Source: Phoronis australis
Taxonomy: Eukaryota > Phoronida > Phoronidae
NCBI GenBank assembly: GCA_002633005.1
Contig: NMRA01000053.1
Span: forward strand, 940,129-998,779
Length of the DNA stretch: 58,651 nt
Direction of reading: 5' to 3'
Part shown: piece after piece, positions 35,741-47,500 of the stretch
Layout of the letters: every line of letters begins with the position of its first letter
Position numbering within the stretch: the first letter of the stretch is position 1
The notes under the pieces: model-generated
What the model was told of the DNA's origin: nothing
Seen by the model: the letters and a program-made list of their open reading frames with translations, nothing else
Databases searched by the model: none
Translations under genes and position numbers: made by a program

Positions 35741-37735
35741 TTATGGGGGTGTCCAATGTTGTTTTGTCTAAAGGGTTTGTAGGATCTTGATATTTGGCAG
35801 ATGTTTCTTCTAAGCTGACAAAAGTTGGAGGCGAATGGACCGAATCCGATTACAGCTGCGCCTCCTTGTGGCAATTTTTGTGCACCCACATATTTATATG
35901 TGGCTGCATATTGCTGTCTGGGCGACCGATGTCCTCAGTTGTATCTCCTAAAGCCCCCATAGGATCATGAGATTTGGCACATCGAGTCCGTTTTTGGCGC
36001 TCGCCCTCCATCAACCAAACCACTTTAAGGATGATTTTGAAAATTGGCACATATGCTCTTAGTGTGAATGGGACGGTTGACGATTTTTCGAATACTGTGG
36101 GAGTTTTGTTTTTGCACCCGTAGCTGCATCTCCTAAACCCATTGCAGGATCTTTATTAAATTTAGCAAGTGTATTTATATGAAGTTGACGACGACCACAA
36201 CTGTCAGACGGTTCCGACGAATGCCGTGCCCCTTAGTGGCAATGTACTCTTTTCCATTTCCTCTGAAGTTCTGTAACAGATATTTATGAAATTTGGTAGA
36301 TAGCTTTCTTTTAACGAAACTATGTTTTGTTGCCGTTTTCGGATTGATTTGACATATTTTACACCATCTAGTGTCCAATTTTAGTGTGTTTTTGGCGTAA
36401 GCCCCACCATCAATCAATCCTCTTTCTAAGGATGAAGTTAGGCGTTTATCTTTCCACTGTGAAGAGGATGGCTGATGATGATTTTCGGACTATCGTGGCC
36501 TCTGCTAGTGTTAGTGTTTTGCATCTATGGCTGTATCTCCTAAACCCTCTGCAGGATCTTCATTAAATTTGGCAAGTGTATTTATATGAAGTTAACCGAC
36601 AACGACGGCATCGTTTAGATGGAACCGATTACCGTTGTGGCCCCTAGTGGCATTTTTTCGTAGCAGATTTTTGTGGAATTTTATCAATGGGTTTCTATTA
36701 AGGAGACGAAGGCACCTCATTTTCTGGCGGAGTTGACGTATTCTGCGCCACGCTGTAGCCATTTTAACATTTTTTGATTGTGTTTTTGACATCACCGCTT
36801 GAAGGATGGTCACTAAAATTTGGAGATATGTTCCTGATGAGAAGATCGAGGCTGATGTTGATTTCCGTACGTGTTCAAGTGCTCTGACCCCTTTAGTGGC
36901 AATTACATTTTTGGCGTCTACGGCAGTATCTCCTGTACCCATTGCAAGATCTTCCTGAAATTTAGCAGATGTGTTTCTATGGAGATGACAACTGATGAGT
37001 GCCAGTTGGAAACCAATCCAAATACAGCCGTGCTCCTAGTGGCAATTTATTTGTTTGCCGCTGTAACTTCAGAGTTCCTTGGTGCTTTTTTATGAGATTG
37101 GGCAAACAAATTTCTATCATGAAGGCGACAGCATATTTCGTTTTTGTGATGGATTTGAGGCATTCTGCCCCTACTAATGGCCATTTTTAATTATTTGTAG
37201 TCTGTTCTTTGTCACCTGCTTCTGCATCTGCCAAACCACGCAGAGGATCATTATGAAAATTGGCAGACGATTTCCTACAGACAAGAGCACAACTGGTGTG
37301 GATTTTCATACTGGTCCAACTATTGTGGTGCTCCCTAGTGACATTTTTTCGCATCAAAAGCTGTATCTCCTGACCCCTATTTGAAATTTTGCAGTTATAT
37401 ACATGGGCGGCGCAGCACTGAAAAAAGTGAGGGGAGGCTATAGCCTCTCCCCAGCCCCCTATGGTGCGCCGCCCATGTGTAATCCTAGATGAGTGGATTC
37501 GACTACTGCTGTGGTTTCTAATCGCAGTTTTTTAACATTTGCCTTTCTATCTTCGGAGTTTTTTGACGGATTTTCATAAAGTTTGGCAAATAAGAGAGAC
37601 GACGCCACCTTCCCATTTTTGGATGGATTCGTTGTATTCTGAGCCATCTAGTTGCCTCTTTTAATACAAATAAACACCCCTAAAGGCACACCGTTTGCGG
37701 TGCATTCGTGGGTGCATTTCAACGCTCCGCGTTGC
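35741..37735 (+). repeat. Array 2 of ~140-bp modules with CTCF-like cores
   Basis: The same module family and order as array 1, longer and more degraded. Core-bearing ends occur near 35858, 36227, 36361, 36497, 36638, 36745, 36886, 37030, 37167, 37328 and 37641, mostly 107-161 bp apart. Best cores: tggcccctagtggca (36638-36652), gtgctcctagtggcaa (37030-37045) and gcgcctccttgtggcaa (35858-35873). All have the same orientation as in array 1. The array closes with cacaccgtttgcggtgcattcgtggg...catttcaacgctc, as does array 1. A palindromic MITE is inserted at 37401-37478. Confidence 0.8.
37401..37478 (+). mobile_element. Short palindromic MITE, copy 3 (intact)
   Basis: Perfect 14-bp inverted ends acatgggcggcgca and tgcgccgcccatgt, with central ggctatagcc. 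It sits inside repeat array 2, so it inserted after the array formed. Confidence 0.8.
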
Positions 37736-39680
37736 TTTTGTAGATTTTTCCGTTTTCCACATCATTTGCCATGTTACTTGACGGATTTTAAAGCAATGTG
37801 GCAAAATTGGATTAAGATGACAACGATGACCTACGTGTTCTCTAACAAGGAGAGCACAGCTGATGTTGAATTTCTAATGGATTCGTGAAGTGTTTGAAAA
37901 ACAACCTCCCTTATATCGTTAATGTTCTGATGCACATTTGGTTGCAAATCTACGCCCAGGGTTGTTCTTGTTGCGTTACTGGGCAATTGTTACTCAATAA
38001 ACCGTGTGTTAATGTCGTCTGCGTTGCATGAAGAAATGAATGAGGTATGTACTTGCATGTAGAGGTGTTCAAAAATGAAGATTTGTCAATTTTGCACCAA
38101 TGTACGTAATTCCTCTAAAGGTTTATTACAAGCCTAGTTCTCTCAGTCCCAGTCAGGGCTAGGCGTGGTTCACGAGTCTAAAACCAGACCAATGCAATAC
38201 CTTAGTGGTCGCAAAATGGGTACCCGAGACTTCATCAATTAATAGAAACTCGAGATAATTTGAGTTTCCCTTGTTTCGTTGACCCACTCGTGACCATACT
38301 TCAGAGCACCCGAGACTATTCCTGAAAGGTCAGCGAACCCACCCTAGACGATACCTGACGACAAAACATATACCCACACGAGACGATTCCTGGGAACGGG
38401 CGAAACTAAGAGGAAACGTATGTATTCAGAGTAGAAGTACACACTGGTACGCCGGTTTGATTATAGGATTGTTACTTTTTGCCCTCTTGGCACGTCGATT
38501 TCTGGAATAAAAATACCAGGTTCTTGAACCGAAAGGGGCGACGCTCTGAACAAGTTCCGAAAACGCCCAGCGGTCCGAGTAAAGCCGTGTTCCACCGCGT
38601 TTGACACGCTAGGGTGGGGCTTTTCAGTTCTAATACCTGTGCGCAATGACGGAGACAGTTGCAGACTTTCAGTCCCAATCTCGTTAGCCGTTGAACCCAA
38701 GGAATGATGGTAGAAACACATAGGCGGATTTAGGGGGGGGGCCCGCCCCCCCCCCCCCNNCTCGTTTAATTTTGCGCGGTCTTGCGTGATCTTACTTTTT
38801 CACGAGTCAGTCGAGCGTTTACGGACTCACTCCTGTTGAAGACTCGTACGTAGCCGTCTTTGAACTAAAACCGTTGCTTTATTTCGTGGTTTGAGGTGGA
38901 ACGTTTTTTTTTTTTTAAATACCTCGAGTTAGGTTTCCGAATTGTATACGATGAAAGCATGGGCCAAATCGGGGAGTTTACTGAGAAATTCAAAACTGCT
39001 ATAACTTGATTTGTGTTTTGAAGTTTGAGATTTCGGTTTTATATTATTATCACTTGAGTTTTATAAAAGTCGTCCCAGAAGATTGAAAATGTGTTTCAAA
39101 GTAAGTGAAATGTACCAACGTCTTAAAGTCAAAAAGTAGCATTACTATTTAACTGCAAATCTCACGCTTCAGTAAAAGTGAAATTTGATGATAAACTTTG
39201 CATCATTTTATTATTTCAGTGATTTCAACGATTCATCAAATCAATGTCAAGATCGCTTCATTTCACGGTAGCGACTGAAAAGTTTACATGTGGACCGCTG
39301 CGCCTCAATCTCACCCACCGGAACCACGCGCACGGCTGGGTAGAAACTAAATGTAGTTAGTAAGGTACCCTGTCCCTGCAGTCAGAGTCACATTCAGTCT
39401 TCTTAAATTTAAAATCGCTGTTGTTCGCCGCAGTCCAGACCCGTGCCCCAGATATTGTCTCTGCTTCAGAATGAGTCGTCAGATTCAAGAATCACGATTG
39501 ACACTGATTGGAACTGAGCTCATTTGTAAACAGTGTAATCAATGTTTTAAGAACTATTCATCTCTTTGCACACCCTTTAAGGGTTATTAAATGGACACAA
39601 ATAAATACTTTATTCTTGTCAGTTCCGACTCATTAGCAGACAATCAGAGTAATGAACTGTCGGACTTCTGGTTTCGGAAG

Positions 39681-39778
39681 ACATTCGAAGTAGTGAATTT
39701 TCGAAGGCAGCAAACTTTCGGAGCAGTGACCCTTCAGAGTAGAAGACCTTCGGAGTAGTGAACCTTCGGAATAGTGAC
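39681..39778 (+). repeat. 16-17-bp minisatellite, consensus cttcggagtagtgaac
   Basis: Six degenerate units, e.g. cattcgaagtagtgaat, tttcggagcagtgacc, cttcagagtagaagac, cttcggagtagtgaac, cttcggaatagtgacg. Confidence 0.8.
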
Positions 39779-41517
39779 GCGTAACTTTGGAAATCTTTTC
39801 CATCAAAGTTTTTTGCTTATACGAAGTCTGCGATGCTGTGCAGCTTTGACACTGATTGACAAGAGAAGGTTTTCTTCTTAAACCAAAGTTTTATTAGGTT
39901 TAGACCTACTTTTCCCTTCACGTTTAATGCCGATGGATAACATATAAGCCTCCTGGAATCGTTTGCATGGCCCTGCCATCTACGCAAAGACCGCTCGGGC
40001 GAAGTTGGCCGGGTACGGCCCGATGATTACGTGAAGCGCTTTGAATCGGAAACAAATTCAAACTTAACAGTTCGTTACACCATTGTATTAGTATAGTAGC
40101 TGCAACGATTTTGTTGTTCTCCTTCTATATCAACGGATAGGCTGGAGCCCTTTCAACGGGGGGGGGGGGGGGGGGGNGTTGATGCAACCCCCTGAACCTC
40201 CCCCCGGGTTACATGCCTAAGTTAAAGGGTAGAATGAATATTCGTCACTCGGATTTCTCAACCACTTTTTCAGAACTAAGATTTGTAACTTTCGTTTGAA
40301 TAAATCTTTTTGCTCAACATTTTGTTTCTTACCCAACCTTTTTTCTTTCAGGGGTCATGCTGCCCGTAGAAGTTACTCCAAGTTACGACTGAGCAGAATA
40401 CCTACCCGAACCTATACCTGATGAAGTGATGAAACGTGATTGGGGCACCCTCCCAAGTTTGCAGTACATCTCTATTTAAGCCATATCAATGGGAGAAACT
40501 CGGAGTCGATCACTAAACATTTGGCAAACATTACTCGCTCAACTGGCGCTCTAGGAGGCTAACTATGTTGAATTACGTTTAGAATGATAGCGTGAGTCCT
40601 GAGATTCTTATTTTTTCAATTCGCCGACAACATGAAGTTACGTTAAAAATCCAGGCTAGTTAACAACGTTTGCTTTCAGGGCTGCCTTGAATTAAATTCC
40701 CTATATTAAAAAACAATCAATGTTTTGGAACAATTTATTACCAACAACTTGTCTATTAGATGACATTATGCAAGGAAACGTAATGATCATGAGCGTATGT
40801 TCGGTGCGGGGAAGCCATCGGTTGCTTGGTGTAGCAGTGCAATACATGTATGTCCGCCCGGTTCGCGTCTTGTCTGTAATCTCAACACCCGGGGTAGTTA
40901 TTAAGCGAAGGTATCGGATGCTCCCTTTACATACATGCGGATCTAGGATATCAAACGGGGGTGGGAGGCAGCCAGAGCAACTGCGGCGGCCAAGGCAATG
41001 CGTAGCTATAGCTGACGGCGTCTTTGTCGTGTCCATGGAGGGTGGGGATATGTATGCAAGTGCGAGAACAAGAACGACCGCCCGCTCGACGGTAGGGAGG
41101 CTACGACGTGGAACTGGACGCATGCGCTGTTCGGAATCGATTTCCTTATTGTGTCTGATTGCCTATAAACATGTCAGTGTCTTGCCTCGGGTAGTTACTC
41201 CGGTGCCATTTACCATGGAGTCTGAACACGATCGCCATTTTGCATATCTCCCACCGACACGATTGTTCGGACTGATCGTTCACTGACGCTTAACACATCT
41301 CTACGTGTCCATCGACAAGTGTATTTCAGACTGTGGACCTGATAGGCCTGCGCGTAGGTTTAACCTAACGGAAGGAAAAAGTTTCGAACGATGGTCAAGT
41401 CAAAGACTGAGCAGACTATCCAAACTATATGTAGTAAACTAGTACAATAAACAATAAGCTAACATAAGTTAAAATGAGGCTGTGCGCTCTTTCGCGGTAT
41501 AGCCTCCGCGACCAGAC

Positions 41518-42058
41518 TTGTTGTACTGGTAAAATTAGTAGAGGTAAGCCCACCGTATCACCTCGGAGCCACTGAATGAGTAAAAGTGCATTGAATTCAC
41601 AAGACTCAGTGATCGACTCACAAACATGCAGGCCTATTTTTGACTCACAGATGGGCACTACTTTGAGTCTGCAGTGGCGAATCTATAGGATATGTCGCGG
41701 AAACTGTGCCCAAGGCCAAGGAAGGTAAGGGATCCACGTACGTGCATTCCAAGTGGTCTCTGAAGGAGCCCAAACACAATTATAAAGGAAAATAGGCGCT
41801 TAACGCCCCTAAACGATGTGCTGGCGACGTTTTTAATCGCCCATGGATACGTGCGTCCTCGGGGCCCTTCGATCGTCTACCTGATTCATTTCGCTGAATC
41901 CTCGTTCACGCAGCTGTACTGCAAGATAGTTGGCTGCGGCTACGTGCACCTACACCCCTCTATAAAACGTAACTTATGGTGCGTTGGCGCTATGTTGAAA
42001 TGTCAAAAGGTGGTTGGCTGCGCCTACGTGCGCCTACGCCCCACTGCAGCACTGTACG
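41518..42058. mobile_element. Larger relative of the GTGCTGTAGTGG MITE
   Basis: Begins ttgttgtactggtaaaattagtagaggtaag and ends ggttggctgcgcctacgtgcgcctacgccccactgcagcactg, matching both ends of the 18.8-kb copy. The interior is enlarged and has a second ggctgcggctacgtgcacctacaccc block. Confidence 0.5.
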
Positions 42059-44029
42059 CAACGTGAACTCGGTTGAGAGCCCCGTCCCGGTCTGGTCATG
42101 GAATTTTGTGACTCGATTTTTTCAGAGCTTCAAATATTTCTTCCGGTCAACACGAAACCAAAATAAAATAATTGACACATCATTGTATTGCTTACGTCAC
42201 CTGATAAGAGTCGCAACGTAGCAATGTAGGCCTAGTTGGTCTGAGGTCATACGCACGCGCAACCTCACTTAGCTTGTGAGCCGAACAACTGACAGGCTTG
42301 ACGCTCTCATGAGCACAACTCCGTCGCTCATGGACACGATTCGTGAACTATCTGTGAGTCCGTGCCTAGTCGTGTTATGTGAGCGCCAGGGCATGTTCGT
42401 GAGTAATTGATGAGCTGAGTTTACAGGTCCGCGCGCCGTGTTCATATAAATGCATGATGAGCTGTGTTGTCCGGGTAGCCTATTTAATACGCCTTACTTA
42501 AGCTGGATTTTTCTACTAATTCTAACAAAATTTAATTACGCCAGAACACTAAAAAATAGATATCCCCGTTCCTCGTTCAGCTTATACACGTATAATGCGA
42601 GGGTGATTAGCCACCAACCAGTTTCTGAAGAGGGGATATTTTTTTCGCGCTAAGATATCTAGTTTCCCAACCCGAGTGCCCACAACTGCTGGCTGCAAAA
42701 TACCAAGCAAAGCGTTGAAGTGCGCCCACGACTACAACGCAAGCGATGTGCTTCTAGGGGCACAGATCACTTAGAATCCGTCAGAAAACGGGAAGATGTC
42801 GTTGCCTCCACAGCGGAAACCTAATGTTAAATTGCATGAAAATCCACCAAGGAACTCTGTTTACTACTGTTGGTTGGGACTGGTTTCTCAGTGGGGAAAG
42901 TGGATTCCGTGATTCAGTGGCCGATTGCATGAAACATTTCCAAATAGGGACTCAATTAAGGTGTCTAAGTCTTTTTGCCTATTTGTGTCTTTATGGACTC
43001 ACAGATGCAATATTTTCTATCATTTCATCTTTATTGTGATCTCGTCTTTGATTAATGACATTTTTAGTAACATAACTAAAAACTGAGCCCAGAGTTCATT
43101 GAAAATAAATAGGGACTCAGTCCTTGGGAGCGTTGCTTGAAAATATTCCTACTTATTTTCGATAATATTGACAATTCAAACGTAGAGCTCTCTCTCGATT
43201 TGCATCAAAGTCAAAAGTTGACTTAGAAATGAAATTAAAACTATACAAGAAAGGGTAATCGATGTTTTCACAAGTTCAAAAATACGCAGTTGATTTAGGG
43301 AACTTAGTTGAATCCCTATTTGGGACTGTTTCATGCCACAGGGCACAGAAAGCTGATACAAGTTTGGAACGCTGTCTTGTAACGACCATCTAGATTGTTA
43401 TTTCACTAACATAATTATTAGTTCCTTTGAACGTATCCGCCAGTTTTCGGTAATTAATAAATAATTAAACTACAAAACCACACATAATCCCTTAAAACCT
43501 TCAAAATAGTGTATGTTAACGAATGCTTAACTCTTGCGCTCTTGATGTTGATGATAACTGGGTAGCAAACCTTCATTTAGGTAAGTCTGGTCAAGTACGA
43601 CGATCCACTCAAAGTGAGATTGCGAGCGCCTTTGGTGGCCCAAACTTCGAATTAAAAACGAATTTGTGACGGTTTTAAACAGACAAAAATACCTCTTAAA
43701 GAGATCCAGTGCGAACACAGACCGGTGGAAAAGCAAAGCTGTCAAGTTTGCATTATTTCAGAACTTAAAGTATTTCTTCTGACAAACGAAGAACTAAAAC
43801 GAAATAATACTCGCCAATGAAATACAAGCATGTTTCAACAATATAGTCCCAATAATTGAGAAATGTGCGCACAATCTCACATAAAACTTCACAACTTTTA
43901 TCGAACATTTCTTGATTTTGTGGCATTCACATCTCGCGTTTGGCGTTTTTATACAATACATTTTCATGTCACCGTCGGGGGCCTATATGTTATATTTTGC
44001 CCCTGCTAGGTATGTACACGTATATTTTG

Positions 44030-44035
44030 TTTATT
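44030..44035 (-). promoter_or_regulatory. Candidate poly(A) signal of the GPR158-like gene
   Basis: Minus-strand AATAAA, 164 nt past the stop codon. It supports the exon at 44199 as terminal. Confidence 0.5.
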
Positions 44036-44198
44036 GCGGCTATTCTTTGCGGGCATGGTCTTTGTCACTTCAACAGAAATTTGAACGCCGACTGAGAATT
44101 TCGATAAAAGCTGTACGAAGTAAATGGACCCTCGTATTTAATGAAATGAGTGTAAATAGTAAAGGACGCATCGCTTCTCGGTATTACAGACGTCCCAA

Positions 44199-44507
44199 TC
44201 AATGTTTTGTTCCCCGCTTAAAGGTAACGGTTGGGCCGTCCGCTCGTTTGTTGTCCAAGTCGTATGTAAACACGTCGCCACTAACTGTTGATTCCTCTGG
44301 CGTTTTTGTCACTTCGGCAATGCTCTCCGATATGTCATGCTCGAGTTCTCTACAAATACTTCTATGTTTCTGATGAGCAAATGGCTGTAACGAGAATCGT
44401 CTGCCTTGTTTCTTCCCGCCTTTTCTCTTGGATATATGAGGGTTGTCTTTGCGCATGTTTTTGGTTTTATAGACTTGAAGCTGTGTGTAAATCCTTTTTA
44501 ATTCGAG
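44199..44507 (-). CDS. GPR158: GPR158-like last exon: coiled-coil helix and short tail with stop
   Basis: Acceptor tgattatttcag. Reads LELKRIYTQLQVYKTKNMR, then DNPHISKRKGGKKQGRRFSL, matching the vertebrate DELKKLYAQLEIYK..K...NPH segment that helps bind RGS7-Gbeta5. The frame continues to TGA (44199-44201) with no strong donor before it. Confidence 0.87.
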   Translation of the reverse strand, partial: LELKRIYTQLQVYKTKNMRKDNPHISKRKGGKKQGRRFSLQPFAHQKHRSICRELEHDISESIAEVTKTPEESTVSGDVFTYDLDNKRADGPTVTFKRGTKH

Positions 44508-47500
44508 CTGAAATAATCAAAGAAGTCATAACGAAAGCCAAATTTAATTAAAACAAAAGATGAAACAAGTATAAATCGAGTAACCAGGAATTTAAATGTT
44601 CAAGTTTTACAGAAAGTAATATTTTCTCAACTTCAAAAAATAAGAAATTCTTAAAATTCAACATCTGTCGATGCGCATCACACTAATCGACAGAGACATC
44701 AGCCAACGAAGCAACATTAATTATGTTACCAGTGCTGCCCCCTATGTAGTGTTCGTTCCATCCATCATTAATGTTTAACTTTGGCAGTTCCTGTCATTTA
44801 CATCCATTTTAGGATGCACTGCCAGAAACTCAACTGAAATTCTATATTATTATTTCATCAATTTCATCAAAAACTGGTGCCATATTTTCATTGTTTTGCA
44901 TTTTTAAAATCCATTTTTTTTAGTTTAGTTTGACTAAATTGGGAACAACATATTTCAGAAATGACCTGTTGAATTTTTATGAAATTTTCACATACTATGT
45001 TTTATGCACTGTTCTCACAAACACTTTTCAGGATTTCTTTTTAAATTGTTCAAATGCTCCACTTCTGAATGAGGGGCCATCAAAATGAGACTTTTACGAA
45101 AAAAATCGAAAGTCGCATTAAAAGAAAACGAAATGATAATTTAGAAAACAGTAACAGGGTTTCTGACATTATTTTGAACATTTGTATCAGGTGAATATGG
45201 CTATGTTACTGATACCGTTGTTTTGTTATGAACGTGCCTTTGATATTTTGTCAACTTTTACGAGAACGACATGGTCAAGTGAAGAGACGGCTACAAAGAC
45301 AACAATCAAATTTTACAGACTTTCGGCTTTAGAAAACATATACTTTTACTGCGTAAACATCTACAATACTGTAGACACTTGGCTCAATTCACAGACCTGT
45401 GGATAGGGTGCTACATAACGTTAACGAAGTTAAAACAAAGAGTGCCTTTATTCCCATGGGCTCAAAACCCCGCAACATTCAACACAGTTCAGCTTGCACT
45501 ACAACTGGGATGGCTTGCCTAGCTAAGCGTTTCATACCCTGATATCTTCTGGATCCATCTCTGAGATGTTTACTTCTCCCACGTCCACGTCCCCGTTAGA
45601 GGAGATGCCGAGCTGTAGTTTCATTGACTCTGGCAAAATGGAATCCAACACTTCCGTCGTGGAATAGGCCCTACTTCTGAAGTCAACGGGCTGGCTTGCA
45701 TACCACATCTATAAAACATTGAAAGAATGCGTATTTTTATGTACACGGTGGTGGAAAATGTATCTCTTCGAACCTAAAGATGGCACTTGCACTTAGTTTG
45801 ATTGGTTTCTCAATTCGTCCTGCAAGTTTAGAGTTCAAACGAGCTGATAAGTGTACTCTTGGCCAGATTATGCAAGCCCTTACGCCATTTTTTGCGTTCT
45901 CATCAATGGCACGGGTGGAACAGAACTTGCACGATCGTAACATTGAGATCAATTTCCTGAAGGAGAAATGCACCCCCGTAAACATCACGGTACAAAAATA
46001 GTAGATTTTGAAGAACTTCGTGAACAGGCAAACGAAATCCTCCGCCAAAATAGTGCAACACAGTCCCAATGTTTTGTGCTTTAAGTTTTAAGTAAAAGCT
46101 GAAACATGTACGGTGGCCCAATGGTGACATTGAAAAAAAAATCAACTTTAAGGAACAAAAATTACTTTTCTCCGCAGAAAAAAAGTGTTTTCCGTGGAGA
46201 AAATTTTTCTCGCGGAGGAAACTTTTTCTCCTCGCAGAAAAGATTTTTTTAGCAGACAAGTTTTTTTTGTAATATTTGTTTTCAAAGTCAACTTTGGGCC
46301 ACTGTAAACACGAGAATTTCAACAGACTTGTTCAGGAAATTAAAAATGAAAGCTTTGCTTAATAATGTCATTAGCGACACCTCTTATTTCAAAAGAAAGG
46401 GACTCATCGTTCAGTATCCCATGTAGAAAGCTGGCAACTGCATGCGTTACTCCGGAAGGTAGGCATTTGACTGGTTCTTGATGACGACTTCTGGCTTATA
46501 GAACAATCAGATATCTCAGGAACAAAAAGGTCGTCCAACTACAGAAAGCTCTGTAACACATAGGCCTTTTTCTACACTTACCTTAGGTGCTAATATTAAC
46601 ACGAGAGTCACTGTGACTGTCACCTGACAACGAAGGAAGTAAATTAAGAAGGCGTGGTCCGGGTGTAGCCATGAGTAAACGAAATGTCTGAAAAGGAATA
46701 GAATATTCATAGGAGCTTCAGCTACCTTGTGTCGAATGGAATTAGATTTTAACCTACTTACTGTTATAATGATGCTCTCAGCTGTTCCTTGCTAAAATTA
46801 AAAATAATTTCTGGAATTGGGAAGGATTGTTTCACAACAATTTACGCTCGGCGCAAGAAATGACCAGCCGAGTAAAACCAATGCTATTGAGCCCAGTAGT
46901 ATCTAGCAACAGGAGTTAGTTCATCCCAAACCCTTAACTTGAGCAAGGAACAAGCTGGGACCAGTTGTGTTATATAACAGTGATAGGCCTGAACCAGTTT
47001 TTGAGCGAAAGTGGGTTTCTCGTAGCTTTACATGTATGTTAAACTCCTTCACTCCATCTCTCGTCCACGTACACGCTGGTAGAGTAAATGAATCGCGCTT
47101 TTGTACACGGCTGATCGTTTTACCGACTGTACTGTTCATAAATTTTACCGTCATGTACATCAAGGGTCTGTTTTAAGTTCAAGAGACTTGGCAGAAATTT
47201 GGTCTAACGTTACCACGTCACAATTACCAAATTAAAATTTAGTCGTGTCATTATTTGCCCATGACAGCCTGCAATAATTACTTTTACAGTTTTGTGCAGC
47301 ATAAGACCAAAGTACTGTCTTAAGTCGTAAGTTAGTTTTCATGAAACAGATCCCTGTATTGAATTTATTGAGATAAAGTCGAATACCGAGTGAAGTCAGG
47401 AATTAAAATTAGCACGTCATCCTCATTCAGGCAAGCAAAGTTAACATTTCTCAATTACCTGGCAATGTGGAAGGTGGCGGACATGATGAGTTCATTTAGT

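Larger units (their letters stand above)
37736..44029. other. Intergenic, repeats only
   Basis: Contents: G/C homopolymers with N at 38733-38760 and 40159-40178 (the first after aggcggattta, a MITE end); a 16-17-bp minisatellite at 39681-39778; a MITE end gcggatctaggatatc at 40939; and a long MITE relative at 41518-42058. The largest open frame, 188 codons on + at 40720-41286, has no recognisable domain, overlaps a MITE end and faces a 140-codon frame on the other strand, so it is not called a gene. Confidence 0.45.

Noticed and set aside
40720-41286. 188-codon + strand ORF, and 140-codon - strand ORF over it
   Set aside because: Both strands are open over the same GC-richer stretch, no domain or signal is visible, and a MITE end (gcggatctaggatatc) lies inside.
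45737-46322. Overlapping ORFs on both strands, including a 73-codon + ORF beginning MALALSLIGFSIRP
   Set aside because: Within a receptor intron. Protein-like in patches, but I could not tie either strand to a family; part is a tctccgcagaaaa repeat.
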